NCBI GenBank assembly: GCA_934563745.1
Contig: CAKTHE010000025.1
Span: forward strand, 1 to 34,570
Reading direction: 5' to 3'
DNA length: 34,570 nucleotides
Origin: an uncultured Dysosmobacter sp.
Lineage (GTDB): Bacteria; Bacillota; Clostridia; Oscillospirales; Oscillospiraceae
Part shown: positions 24,384 to 32,870 of the stretch, in pieces
Position numbering within the stretch: the first letter of the stretch is position 1
How the letters are laid out: each line of letters starts with the position of its first letter
Made by a program: the position numbers and the translations under genes
The notes under the pieces: model-generated
Told to the model about the DNA's origin: nothing
Databases searched by the model: none
What the model saw: the letters and a program-made list of their open reading frames with translations, nothing else

Positions 24384-25055
24384 TCACTCGATCAGGCCGG
24401 CAGCGCTGCTGAGGTCAAAATGATTCCGTTCATAACGCAGCAGGCCCGCCCGGCGCATTTTGGACAGCTCGCTGCACAAGGCGCTCCGGTCCACGCTGAG
24501 ATAATCCGCCAGCTGCTGGCGGTTGTAGGGGATGGTAAAGGAATACTGCCCGCTCCGCTTGACGCATTCGGAAAAATAGGACAGCAGCCGGCCCCGGATC
24601 GTTTTGGGCGTGGTATGCTGCATGCGCCGGGCCATCTGCAGGTTCTTCCCCGCGCAAAGAGCCAGCAGCTGGCGGATCAGTCCGCTGTGGGCCGCGCAGG
24701 CACAGGCGCAGGGCGACAGCGCCCGCCGCACATTCAGGAAAAGGATCCAGCTCTCCTCCGCCGCCGTGACATGCACCAAAAGCGGCTCATCCGGTACGCA
24801 GGCGTACGCCTCTGCAAAGCACTCTCCGGGTCCGACGCTGCCCAGCACGCTGTTATTGCCCCACACATCGCTCAGGCTGATCATCACCCGGCCCGAAAGG
24901 ACCAGGCCGATCTGCTCCGTAGGCGCCCCTTCGGCCAAGATCACCGCTTCTTTTTCATAATGACGCCGCACTGTGCCCAGGCACTGCAGCAGCTGGGCAA
25001 TCTCCTCTTCCTCCAGGCCCCGAAAAAGCTGGGTCTGCGACAAACAAATCTGCAT
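24384..25055 (-). CDS. Crp/Fnr family transcriptional regulator
   Basis: A 223-residue regulator with an N-terminal cyclic-nucleotide-binding-like barrel (LGSVGPGECFAEAYA) and a C-terminal winged helix (QQLADYLSVDRSALCSELSKMRRAGLL). The middle helix region holds the Cys-rich CACACAAHSGLIRQLL, a pattern of a clostridial Crp/Fnr subgroup. No FNR-type N-terminal cysteines. The effector is unknown. GAGGAG lies before the ATG. Convergent with copA and separate from it. Confidence 0.88.
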   Translation of the reverse strand: MQICLSQTQLFRGLEEEEIAQLLQCLGTVRRHYEKEAVILAEGAPTEQIGLVLSGRVMISLSDVWGNNSVLGSVGPGECFAEAYACVPDEPLLVHVTAAEESWILFLNVRRALSPCACACAAHSGLIRQLLALCAGKNLQMARRMQHTTPKTIRGRLLSYFSECVKRSGQYSFTIPYNRQQLADYLSVDRSALCSELSKMRRAGLLRYERNHFDLSSAAGLIE

Positions 25056-25123
25056 GGGCGTCTCCTCTCCGCAAGGGCCGTCTTCTCTCCGGCAGGATCT
25101 TCCTGCCCGACCCCTCCTTTCTT

Positions 25124-25152
25124 ATCCTAACCAAAACCGGCGCTCATCGCAA
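25124..25152 (-). promoter_or_regulatory. Promoter of the Crp/Fnr gene
   Basis: Minus strand: TTGCGA (25152-25147), 17-base spacer, TAGGAT (25129-25124). A small hairpin GGCAGGA/TCCTGCC (25091-25107) lies in the leader. Confidence 0.55.
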
Positions 25153-25273
25153 GCAAAAGCGGAAGCTTCTTATCGTGAAATGGCGGAACACAAAGCTCCG
25201 CAGCCGCCGCAGATCCTTGCAGAATCCGGGCCGGTATGATAAAACTTTGGAAATCGGGAGGCTGCATAATAGT

Positions 25274-25501
25274 ATGAAAAATATGTGGAAATATATTTTC
25301 CCTGCTCTTGCTGCACTCTTGTGGATCGTTACGATCGTTCCGTTTTTCAAGTGCAGCCGCAGTTATGATACCACGGATTATGAAGCACAACTGCAAATCA
25401 TGAACGCCATAAGGTGGCAGCCTACCTGCTGCATCAGAGCCGTGATTTCAACGGCCGCAGCTCACGTTGTTTCCAAAATTCAGGAGCGGATTGATCCCTA
25501 A
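25274..25501 (+). CDS. Possible small single-pass membrane protein
   Basis: A 75-residue ORF, not recognised. Residues about 7-27 (YIFPALAALLWIVTIVPFF) form a clear hydrophobic segment, then a Cys-containing polar tail (FKCSRSYDTTDYEAQL). GGGAG lies 12 bases before the ATG. The region is AT-richer than its neighbours, and the C-terminal third reads less like a real protein, so a decayed gene is also possible. Confidence 0.4.
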   Translation: MKNMWKYIFPALAALLWIVTIVPFFKCSRSYDTTDYEAQLQIMNAIRWQPTCCIRAVISTAAAHVVSKIQERIDP

Positions 25502-25559
25502 GCTGCTGCCTAAAATAGCGGACATAAAAATCCAAGCGATCCCGCTTTCGGGAATACCG

Positions 25560-25601
25560 CCAAGGAAAAGGAGCGGACTCTCGTCCGCTCCTTTTCCTTG
25601 G
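25560..25601. terminator. Terminator, 19-bp stem
   Basis: A perfect stem CCAAGGAAAAGGAGCGGAC (25560-25578) with its complement (25583-25601), loop TCTC. It follows the ECF S component on the minus strand and could also stop plus-strand transcription. Confidence 0.85.
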
Positions 25602-25625
25602 CGCCTATGTTTTTTTCACCGCGGT

Positions 25626-26156
25626 TTACTGCGCGGAGAATTTATCCCAAAAACTCAGCAGCCCGCCCTTGAAGCACAGCAGCATGGATACCACCGCGCC
25701 AAAGGTGGCCTGGAAAACCTGGAACGGGAATTTCAGCAGGGCGGCTTCAGGCGTGGCATACACAAAGGCCCGGCCGATGGAATAGCCCACCACGTTGATG
25801 CATACGCCCAGCACCACGCCGAGCAAAGCGCCCCGGCTCCGATGCTCCCGGAACAGCTTATGGGCGCACAAAGACACTGCCACCCCCTGCAGGCCATGGG
25901 TCACCAGGGATACAAACATGGGGGCGGGATAAAAGAACACGTCCCCCAGGAACGCGCCGACGCCGCCTACCAAAAAGGCCCCCAGGGGGTCCAGCAAAAT
26001 AGCGGCTGTGCAGATCACTGCGTCGTTCAGGTAAAGGTGTCCGCCGGGGACGGGAATGCTGAAGGAGCTCATGGCAATATTCAGGGCCATCAGCATGGCG
26101 GTTACAGTCAGCCACTTGATGGGGCGTTCTTTCCGCAGGGTAGATTGGGTAGACAT
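25626..26156 (-). CDS. ECF transporter S component (substrate-binding membrane subunit)
   Basis: A 176-residue membrane protein with about five to six hydrophobic segments, close to the ECF-type riboflavin-transporter S family (PF07155-like). Its signature SIPVPGGHLYLNDAVICTAA and LLDPLGAFLVGGVGAFLGDV is visible. It would bind a vitamin or cofactor and share an energising EcfA/EcfT module encoded elsewhere. The substrate cannot be told from sequence. The ORF is open 24 codons upstream, but ATG 26156 has GAGG and the start of a typical N-terminus. Confidence 0.85.
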   Translation of the reverse strand: MSTQSTLRKERPIKWLTVTAMLMALNIAMSSFSIPVPGGHLYLNDAVICTAAILLDPLGAFLVGGVGAFLGDVFFYPAPMFVSLVTHGLQGVAVSLCAHKLFREHRSRGALLGVVLGVCINVVGYSIGRAFVYATPEAALLKFPFQVFQATFGAVVSMLLCFKGGLLSFWDKFSAQ

Positions 26157-26457
26157 AGACAATTTTCCTCTTCTCTCTTTATGATGCGTTTTATTCTGCT
26201 CTTCATGTGGCCTTATTTCAAGTGTCAAATAATAAAAATTTTATAGGGTCAGTTTGGGCTGCAAAGGTATCTCTTGTCCTGCGAATGGTCTATTTGGCCT
26301 GATCGAAAGGGAAAACAGCGCTATCCACGGCGAGCCGTTCCGTCTGCCCAGAGCCGCTGCTCCCAACGGCGCGCACCGGTTCAGAACCCCGGCGGCAGCA
26401 AAAAGGCGGAGAGGAATCGCTTCCTCTCCGCCTTCAATCGTGTGCTATTCCCTTGAA
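26157..26457. other. Intergenic region between ECF S component and rubrerythrin
   Basis: About 300 bases without a supported gene. It holds the upstream region of the ECF gene and, at 26403-26434, the rubrerythrin terminator. No riboswitch was recognised, although such S components are often controlled by one. Confidence 0.5.
26403..26434 (-). terminator. Terminator of rubrerythrin
   Basis: AAGGCGGAGAGGA (26403-26415) pairs with TCCTCTCCGCCTT (26422-26434); T-run on the minus strand after the stem. Confidence 0.88.
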
Positions 26458-27027
26458 TTACTTGTTGAAGTACCGCTTCAGCAGGCCCTCGAAAGCCTTG
26501 CCGTGACGGGCTTCGTCGCGCGCCATCTCATGAACCGTATCATGAATCGCATCCAGGTTGTACTTCTTCGCCAGCTTGGCCAGTTCGAACTTGCCCGCGG
26601 TGGCGCCGTTTTCGGCCTCGACGCGCATCTCCAGATTCTTCTTGGTAGAATCCGTCACGATCTCGCCCAGCAGCTCGGCAAACTTCGCAGCATGCTCCGC
26701 CTCTTCATAGGCGGCCTTCTCCCAGTACAGACCGATCTCGGGATAGCCTTCCCGATGGGCCACACGGGCCATTGCCAGATACATGCCGACTTCGGAGCAC
26801 TCGCCGTTGAAATTGGCACGCAGGCCCTCGATGATCTCGCTCTGCACCTCGGCAGGGACATCCGCGCCAAAGCTCTTGCCGACGCCGACCACATGCTCAG
26901 CGGCCCAGGTCGTCTCTTCCTTCTGCTCGATGAACTTCGAGCCATCCACACCGCACTGGGGGCACTTGGCGGGAGGCGTATCGCCTTCGTGAACATAACC
27001 GCAAACCGGGCAAACCCATTTCTTCAT
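26458..27027 (-). CDS. Reverse rubrerythrin (N-terminal rubredoxin, diiron domain)
   Basis: A 189-residue peroxide-reducing protein of anaerobes. The rubredoxin-like domain is at the N-terminus (C6, C9, C22, C25: CPVCG and CPQCG), followed by a ferritin-like diiron domain with [20 protein letters not shown] and [11 protein letters not shown]. This order is the reverse of classical rubrerythrin. AGGAGG precedes the ATG. It has its own terminator and so is probably a single gene in an oxidative-stress response. Confidence 0.95.
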   Translation of the reverse strand: MKKWVCPVCGYVHEGDTPPAKCPQCGVDGSKFIEQKEETTWAAEHVVGVGKSFGADVPAEVQSEIIEGLRANFNGECSEVGMYLAMARVAHREGYPEIGLYWEKAAYEEAEHAAKFAELLGEIVTDSTKKNLEMRVEAENGATAGKFELAKLAKKYNLDAIHDTVHEMARDEARHGKAFEGLLKRYFNK

Positions 27028-27100
27028 AATTTTGTTCCTCCTTCATGATTGTTTATCATAAAAATCGTTTCGTTTTGTGGCTCCTCTTGGAGTATCTCAA

Positions 27101-27106
27101 GTATAG
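27101..27106 (-). promoter_or_regulatory. Probable -10 of rubrerythrin
   Basis: Minus strand TATACT within CTTTGCTATACTTGAG, about 75 bases before the ATG. The -35 (TGTTCA, 17 bases upstream) is weak. Confidence 0.45.
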
Positions 27107-27180
27107 CAAAGGATGATGCATCTGAACAGTGGCTTTTGCAACATTTTTTGAATTCTTTTTTACTGCTCCGCCGCAGGAGA

Positions 27181-27226
27181 AAGCAGCCTCCCGCGCCGAC
27201 CTGTCGGCCGGAGCGGGAGGCTGCTT
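27181..27226 (-). terminator. Terminator of the EF-G-like gene
   Basis: AAGCAGCCTCCCGC (27181-27194) pairs with GCGGGAGGCTGCTT (27213-27226) around an inner GCCGAC/GTCGGC hairpin. Confidence 0.85.
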
Positions 27227-27262
27227 GATTTTATCCGGACTTTCCAGCAGCAAAGCGCTGGA

Positions 27263-29338
27263 TTACTCCTTCTCTGCCAGGGCCTTTGCCTCCGCAATGG
27301 CCTTCTCCTGCGCTGCAGGCGGGCAGTCCTCATAGCGGACGAAGTGGAAGGTAAAGCCGCCGCGGCTCTGCGTCATAGAGCGCAGATCGATGGCATAGGT
27401 GCTCATCTCGGCCATGGGGACTTCCGCCGTGATGACCTGCTCCCCGTTGCCGGCCGGATCCATGCCCATCACGCGGCCTCTGCGCTTATTCAGGTCGCCG
27501 ATCACATCACCCATATAGCTGTCCGGCACCGTGACCTTCAGCTCGCCGATGGGCTCCAGCAGCACGGGGCTGGCTTCCGGCATAGCGGCCTTATAGGCCA
27601 GCTGCGCCGCCGTCTTAAAGGCAATTTCCGAAGAGTCCACCGGGTGATAGGAGCCGTCGTACAGCACAGCCTTCAGATTCACCACCGGATAACCGGCCAG
27701 CGGACCATGGACGCAGGCCTCACGCAGGCCCTTTTCCACTGCCGGGAAGAAGTTCTTGGGCACGCTGCCGCCGAAGACCTCTTCCGCAAAGACCATCTGC
27801 TCTTCCTCGGGATTCGGCTCAAAGCGGATCCACACGTCGCCGAACTGGCCGCTGCCGCCGGTCTGCTTCTTATGGCGGCCCTGCTTCTGAACAGTCTTGC
27901 GGATCTTCTCGCGGTAGGGAACCCGGACCGTCCCCAGCTCCGCTTCCACATTGAAGCGGCTCTTGAGCTTGGATACCAGCACATCCACCTGCATATCGCC
28001 GGCGCCGGAGAGCACCATCTGATGCGTCTCGCCGTTGTTGGTCACGGAGAAGGAGGGATCCTCCTCGTTCAGGCGGGCAAGGCCCTGGGCGATCTTATCG
28101 TCCTGGCCCCGGGTCTTGGGCGAAATGGCCACCGAGTAGCACGGCTCGGCAAAGGGAATGTTCTTCAGCGCCACCACCTTACGGGCGTCGCACAGGGTAT
28201 CGCCGGTCTTGACCTTCTCCATCTTGGCGATGGCGCCGATGTCGCCGCAGCTGAGCTCCTTGACCTCGGTGTACTTCTTGCCGCGCACGCTGTACAGGCG
28301 GCCCAGTTTCTCCGCGGCGCCGGTCCGGGCATTGACCATGGAAAGGTCCGGCGTAATGGAACCGGAGAGCACCTTTACGAAGGAATATTTCCCGTACTGA
28401 TCGGAAACGGTCTTAAACACAAACGCCGTGGGCACGCCGCCGGGCGAAACCACGAATTCCTCCGTCTCGCCGTCGGCGCGGGTAGCCTTGTGGTAATTGC
28501 CCTCCATGGGATTGGGCAGCAGATCCACAATCTCATCCAGCAGCATCATGCTTCCCAGGCAGGTGATCGCCGAGCCGCACAGCACCGGGAACAGGCTCAG
28601 TTCCCGGACGCCCAGGCGCAGGCCCTGGATCATTTCGGCATAGGTGAAATCCTCGCCGGAGAAATACTTATCCATCAGCTCTTCGCTGGTCTCCGCCACA
28701 GACTCCTTGAGGGCATCGTTGAACTCGGTGACCACGTCCAGCTTGTCCGCGGGCAGCTCGATCTCCACCCGGGAGAGATTGTGCATCTCATAGGCGCGCT
28801 TATTGAGCACATCGATAAAGCCGGTGACCTTCTTATTCTCATCCCAGATCGGCACCACCACCGGGGCGATCTTCTTGCCGAAGCGCTCCCGCAGGGCGTC
28901 AAAGGTGGCGTTATAATCGCTGTTGTCTTCATCGGTCTTGGAGATATAGACGAACCGGGGCATATTGCGCTCTTCGCAGTATTTCCATGCCTTCTCCAGG
29001 CCGACGGAGATCCCGTCCTTTGCCGAGCAGACAATGATCGCGGCGTCGGCGGCGCGCAGCGCCTCCATCACCTCGCCGGAAAAGTCGAAAGCACCCGGCG
29101 TATCCAGCACATTGATCCGGCAGCCCTTGCACTCGATAGGCGCCACGGCAGTGGACAAAGAAATCTGACGCTTGACTTCCTCCGGGTCATAATCGCAGAC
29201 CGTATTTCCGTCTGCGGCGCGGCCCATCCGGTCGATGGCGCCGGTAATATACAGCAGGCTCTCCGCCAGGGCGGTTTTACCGCTGCCGCTGTGTCCCAGC
29301 AGGCAGACGTTGCGGATGTTCTGTACTGAATAGCTCAT
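27263..29338 (-). CDS. Elongation factor G-like translational GTPase
   Basis: A 691-residue GTPase of the EF-G superfamily. P-loop GHSGSGKT (15-22), G3 DTPGAFDF (D79) and EF-G domains II-V are all visible (FVFKTVSDQYGKYSF; RHKKQTGGSGQFGDVW; GDVIGDLNKRRGRVMGM). The G4 motif reads SKTD rather than NKxD. These features fit the 'EF-G-like' paralogue found in many Firmicutes, not the main fusA, whose operon is not here. Its exact role in translation is unclear. The ORF is open 61 codons upstream, but ATG 29338 has AAGGAG and matches the family start. Confidence 0.92.
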   Translation of the reverse strand: MSYSVQNIRNVCLLGHSGSGKTALAESLLYITGAIDRMGRAADGNTVCDYDPEEVKRQISLSTAVAPIECKGCRINVLDTPGAFDFSGEVMEALRAADAAIIVCSAKDGISVGLEKAWKYCEERNMPRFVYISKTDEDNSDYNATFDALRERFGKKIAPVVVPIWDENKKVTGFIDVLNKRAYEMHNLSRVEIELPADKLDVVTEFNDALKESVAETSEELMDKYFSGEDFTYAEMIQGLRLGVRELSLFPVLCGSAITCLGSMMLLDEIVDLLPNPMEGNYHKATRADGETEEFVVSPGGVPTAFVFKTVSDQYGKYSFVKVLSGSITPDLSMVNARTGAAEKLGRLYSVRGKKYTEVKELSCGDIGAIAKMEKVKTGDTLCDARKVVALKNIPFAEPCYSVAISPKTRGQDDKIAQGLARLNEEDPSFSVTNNGETHQMVLSGAGDMQVDVLVSKLKSRFNVEAELGTVRVPYREKIRKTVQKQGRHKKQTGGSGQFGDVWIRFEPNPEEEQMVFAEEVFGGSVPKNFFPAVEKGLREACVHGPLAGYPVVNLKAVLYDGSYHPVDSSEIAFKTAAQLAYKAAMPEASPVLLEPIGELKVTVPDSYMGDVIGDLNKRRGRVMGMDPAGNGEQVITAEVPMAEMSTYAIDLRSMTQSRGGFTFHFVRYEDCPPAAQEKAIAEAKALAEKE

Positions 29339-29434
29339 AGTCGTTCCACTCCTTATGTTGTTGCTGTCGGCCGGGGCGCCGGACAGGCGGCCCGCCGGAG
29401 GCTTTGGCGCTGGCCAAAATCTCTGAATGAAACG

Positions 29435-29463
29435 ATTATACCGCATCCGCCTTCTGAATACAA
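29435..29463 (-). promoter_or_regulatory. Promoter of the EF-G-like gene
   Basis: Minus strand: TTGTAT (29463-29458), 17-base spacer, TATAAT (29440-29435). Leader about 90 bases. Confidence 0.8.
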
Positions 29464-29623
29464 CTAAAATTTTGTGCGTTCTGCTGTCGTCCGTCCCGGA
29501 ATCGCGCAGATTATTGTGCATATTGTCGTTTTGCGCTTCTGTTTTTTAGTGGTTCTGGCGGCAGTTCCAAATTTGTTGGACAAACCCTGTGCATTTTGCG
29601 CTGATTTTGGGCGCTGCGCCTGC

Positions 29624-29658
29624 AAAAAAGCCGCCCGGCCAAGCCGGACGGCTTTTTT
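29624..29658. terminator. Terminator after the P-type ATPase-like gene
   Basis: AAAAAAGCCGCCCGGC (29624-29639) pairs with GCCGGACGGCTTTTTT (29643-29658). Confidence 0.88.
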
Positions 29659-29684
29659 CAAAGGGGTCTTGTCTGCCGGCGCAG

Positions 29685-31847
29685 TCACAGCCGGCGGACC
29701 CAGTCCGAAAAAATCAGGGTCGGAACCGCCCACAGCAGCTGAAATACCAGAACCGCCAGCGGGTTCAAAAGGCTGTACGCCTCCTGGAACGTCAGGTAAA
29801 ACGCCAGCAGCGTTCCACTGATGCTGCCCAGCAGGCCGATCACCGTACCCCGGCGGCAGGCCCGTACCAGGCGCCGGCTTCCGGCGGCCGCCTCCGCATA
29901 GGGGAGCAGCCCCTCCCGGTATAGCAGGGCCCGGGGCATCCCCTGCCCGTCAGCCGGCTCGGAAAGCGCCACCCGCTCGGAAAGATGCGGGTATTCCAGC
30001 CGAGCGCTTTTGCTGAACTTCCGCCGCACCAATTCCGGCGTGACGTTCGGGTCCCGGGCCGCCAGCAGCAGCGCCAGGCGGCTGCGGCGCAGAAGCCGGA
30101 GCGCCCAATCCACATTCTCGGATGGCTTGTATTTCACGGCAAACACCGCGATCAGCTGGCGGTCCACCGCCAAAAACACCCCGGTGCGCAGGTTCAGCCC
30201 GCCCGGCAGGCGCACTTCCATCTTGCGCATAAAGGAATTCGTTCCCATCAGAACGCTTTCGCCGTGGATCACGCCGGAGCAGCCGCCCTCTTCGTAAAAG
30301 CTGAACTCCTCCACCGGCTCATAGCGGCCGCCTTCGCTGCGCATCAGCCGGTCAAACAGCCGCGCAAGGCCCGAGCCGGACGCTGCCGCCATGCTGGCCG
30401 CGTAAGACGCCGCCTTGGGCAGCTCCTCCCCGAAAACCTTCACACCGTTCAGGTCCATGCTTCCCGGCGGAAACAGGTCTTCATCCGACAAAATCAGGCG
30501 CTTATGCCGGCCGATATGGGCCGCGCCGGACCAGCCCGCCACCGCGCAGCCGCTTTTCTGCAGTCTGCGGCTGAGCGTCGACCAGGGCAGCGCAAAGCTC
30601 AGCGGCAGGGCAAAGGAAGCCGATGCCGCCAGCGTCGCGGACCAATCCAGCAAAAAGTCCGCGCCCTTCCCGCGCCCCAGCGAGCTGAGGCCCGCAAAAA
30701 CCACGGTGGCCGCCAGCACCAGCGGCAAAAGCAGATTCTGCCAGCGGGCTGAAAAGTCCGGCCTCATGGCATCCGTATAAAAGCCCCGGGCGCTCCCGCC
30801 CAGCTTCCGCACGCCCTGTCCGGCATCGCAGAGCATATAGGGCGGGTCGGCCATCGCCGCCATGCGAAACGCATCGTACATTCCCCGGGCCCTGCGGGAG
30901 CCGCCGGCCATGGAAAAGCACATCGCCGCACAGGCCACGGCCCCATACAGCGGCGCCGCACTGCGGCCGGGCAGAAACGGCGCGCTGACGGCATCCGCCC
31001 CGGCAGCCAGCACGCAGAGCACCGTTAAAAGCTCCGTCCGGCAGCGGCGGCGGCCCAGTGCCCGGAACGCGTCCGCAAAAACGGCCCGACCCAGTACGCT
31101 GACCGCCAGCAGCAGCACCGCCGTCACGCCGCTGCGCACCCACAGCAGATCGCTCCAATAGGGGATCCGGAACTGCGCCGCATCCGCCGCCAGCAGTGCC
31201 CCGCCCAAAAGGCTGAGGATCCAGGCGGCCGGAAGCGGGCGGGAACGGCGCTCCCACTCCTTCTTCCAGGCCCGTGCCTCCTCTTCCGCGTCCGGCTCCG
31301 GCCCGACCGCCTCCCACTCCGGGACCGGCTCCGGTTCCGGCTCCGGCGGGGCATACAGCTCCTCCGTCTCCTCCAGCGGGCGGCGGGAGAACAGGCCCCG
31401 GCGGGGCTGGGCCGGCTCCTTCCGGGCCGTTTGCTCCTCCATGACCGAATCCACCGTGCGGCTGACCACATCCTCCATGGAGATCGGTCTGGGCGCCGGA
31501 GGCAGCTGCTCCCGCAGCCGCTTCGTCTCGGCCGCCGTTTCCTCGGCGATCCGCTCTTCCAGCTCCGTGTGCAGCTCCTGCTCCGTCTCCGCCGCAGGGA
31601 TCTCCTGCTTCGGCGGGGCGGGCGGCTCCGGCGCAGGCGCATCATCCGGATGCCCCCCCTCCGGCTTTGCTTCCTCCGGAACGGCACGCTCCAGCTCCGC
31701 CAGAAGCTTCTCCCGGGTGCCGCCGCCGTACTCGGCCAGGATCTCCTCCAGAGAAAAGGCGTCTTCTTCGGCCGGTCCGGCCCCCTCAGTCAGACGGCGG
31801 GCTTCCTCCAGCGTTTCATGTAAATCGTTTTCGTCCTCCGGAAACAT
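29685..31847 (-). CDS. Degenerate P-type ATPase-like membrane protein (likely catalytically inactive)
   Basis: A 720-residue membrane protein. Residues 1-200 are acidic, Pro/Glu-rich and charged. About eight membrane segments follow (near 206-224, 236-258, 272-290, 297-314, 370-388, 398-422, 667-688, 690-712), a P1B-like layout. After the sixth, the sequence FALPWSTLSRRLQKSGCAVAG and LILSDEDLFPPGSMDLNGVKV (about 451-471) aligns by eye with the stretch that holds DKTGTLT in real P-type ATPases, but the phosphorylation motif is lost. The loop between the fourth and fifth segments is too short for an actuator domain and has no TGE; GDGxND is also missing. HGESVLMGTNSFM and LAARDPNVTPELV resemble the nucleotide-binding and hinge regions. 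The function is unknown. GGGAGG precedes the ATG; it follows rlmB by 39 bases. Confidence 0.7.
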   Translation of the reverse strand: MFPEDENDLHETLEEARRLTEGAGPAEEDAFSLEEILAEYGGGTREKLLAELERAVPEEAKPEGGHPDDAPAPEPPAPPKQEIPAAETEQELHTELEERIAEETAAETKRLREQLPPAPRPISMEDVVSRTVDSVMEEQTARKEPAQPRRGLFSRRPLEETEELYAPPEPEPEPVPEWEAVGPEPDAEEEARAWKKEWERRSRPLPAAWILSLLGGALLAADAAQFRIPYWSDLLWVRSGVTAVLLLAVSVLGRAVFADAFRALGRRRCRTELLTVLCVLAAGADAVSAPFLPGRSAAPLYGAVACAAMCFSMAGGSRRARGMYDAFRMAAMADPPYMLCDAGQGVRKLGGSARGFYTDAMRPDFSARWQNLLLPLVLAATVVFAGLSSLGRGKGADFLLDWSATLAASASFALPLSFALPWSTLSRRLQKSGCAVAGWSGAAHIGRHKRLILSDEDLFPPGSMDLNGVKVFGEELPKAASYAASMAAASGSGLARLFDRLMRSEGGRYEPVEEFSFYEEGGCSGVIHGESVLMGTNSFMRKMEVRLPGGLNLRTGVFLAVDRQLIAVFAVKYKPSENVDWALRLLRRSRLALLLAARDPNVTPELVRRKFSKSARLEYPHLSERVALSEPADGQGMPRALLYREGLLPYAEAAAGSRRLVRACRRGTVIGLLGSISGTLLAFYLTFQEAYSLLNPLAVLVFQLLWAVPTLIFSDWVRRL

Positions 31848-31886
31848 GGAATTCCTCCCTCCGTTCCGCCGCAGCCGTGCGTTTCT

Positions 31887-32657
31887 TTACAGGCCCCGCT
31901 GACGCACCGCCTCATAAAGCAGAATGGCCGCTGCGGCCGAGGCGTTCAGGGAATTGAGCTTCCCCTTCATGGGAATACTGACCAGAAAGTCGCACCCCTC
32001 CGTCACCAGGCGGGTCATTCCCTCTCCCTCGCTGCCGATCACAATGGCAGCCGGACCCTTGAGGTCCGCATCGTAGAGCGCCGTGGTTCCGTTGGCCGCG
32101 GTCCCGAAGATCCACACGCCCTTTTTCTGTAAATCCTTCAGCAATGCGGCCAGATTGGCGACCCGGGCCACCGGCATGTGCGCCACGGCGCCGGCCGAAG
32201 TCTTGGCCACCACCGCCGTCAGCCCGGCGCTGCGGCGCTTGGGAATGATGATCCCATGGGCGCCGGCACACTCCGCCGTGCGGATGATCGCCCCCAGATT
32301 GTGGGGATCCGAGATCTCATCGCAGATCACCAGCAGCGGTGCCTCGCCCTTTTCCTCCGCCCGTTTTAAAATACTCTCCACGCTGACATACTCCCGCACG
32401 GAGGCCAGCGCGATCACGCCCTGATGAGCGTGTGTCCGGCTCATGGCATCCAGCTTGCGCCGGTCCGCCTCCACCACCACGGCGCCGGCCGCCCGGGCCT
32501 TGGACGCAATGTGTCCCAGCGTTTTATCCGTCTCGCCCTTTTGCAGATAGATCTTATCGATATGCTCCCCGGCACGCAGGGCCTCGATCACAGCGTTGCG
32601 GCCCTCGATCAGGCCGTCGGCCTCCGCCTCGGGCGGAGCTTTCTTTTCAGGATTCAT
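31887..32657 (-). CDS. rlmB: 23S rRNA (guanosine-2'-O-)-methyltransferase RlmB (TrmH family)
   Basis: A 256-residue SPOUT methyltransferase that uses S-adenosylmethionine to methylate a ribose in 23S rRNA. An N-terminal RNA-binding domain (GLIEGRNAVIEALRAGEHIDK) is followed by the three SpoU motifs: DPHNLGAIIRTAE, IVIGSEGEGM and IPMKGKLNSLNASAAAAILLYE. The family is clear; RlmB rather than a close TrmH relative is likely but not certain. AGAAGGAG precedes the ATG. It is divergent from ftsH and probably cotranscribed with the P-type ATPase-like gene. Confidence 0.9.
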   Translation of the reverse strand: MNPEKKAPPEAEADGLIEGRNAVIEALRAGEHIDKIYLQKGETDKTLGHIASKARAAGAVVVEADRRKLDAMSRTHAHQGVIALASVREYVSVESILKRAEEKGEAPLLVICDEISDPHNLGAIIRTAECAGAHGIIIPKRRSAGLTAVVAKTSAGAVAHMPVARVANLAALLKDLQKKGVWIFGTAANGTTALYDADLKGPAAIVIGSEGEGMTRLVTEGCDFLVSIPMKGKLNSLNASAAAAILLYEAVRQRGL

Positions 32658-32700
32658 AGCAGTCTCCTTCTGTTGAAACAGGTCGAATCAAATCTTTTTC

Positions 32701-32729
32701 AGTATACCATAGCCAGCCGGGACTTAAAA
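32701..32729 (-). promoter_or_regulatory. Promoter of rlmB
   Basis: Minus strand: TTTTAA (32729-32724), 17-base spacer, TATACT (32706-32701). Confidence 0.6.
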
Positions 32730-32771
32730 GGGAAATTCACAGAATTTTCATAGAAAAACGTGCCGCCGTCC

Positions 32772-32800
32772 TTGTGAGTTTGCGCCGGATGTGTTATACT
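32772..32800 (+). promoter_or_regulatory. Promoter of ftsH
   Basis: TTGTGA (32772-32777), 17-base spacer, TATACT (32795-32800), about 70 bases before the ATG. Confidence 0.75.
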
Positions 32801-32870
32801 GCGTAATAATTTTGAAAGTGGGCTCACGCTCTTCCGGACCGAAGGGCGATTTCTTGAAAGGAGTCTTCCC

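Larger units (their letters stand above)
29339..29684. other. Intergenic region upstream of the EF-G-like gene
   Basis: About 350 bases without a supported gene. It holds the EF-G-like promoter (29435-29463) and the terminator of the membrane protein gene (29624-29658). Nothing else was recognised. Confidence 0.6.

Noticed and set aside
26157..26457. Riboswitch upstream of the ECF S component
   Set aside because: Looked for familiar cofactor riboswitch cores and found none by eye; a covariance-model search would settle it.
27344..29329. A 661-residue plus-strand open frame across the EF-G-like gene
   Set aside because: Shadow of a clear EF-G-family gene; composition Gly/His/Leu-rich without a domain.
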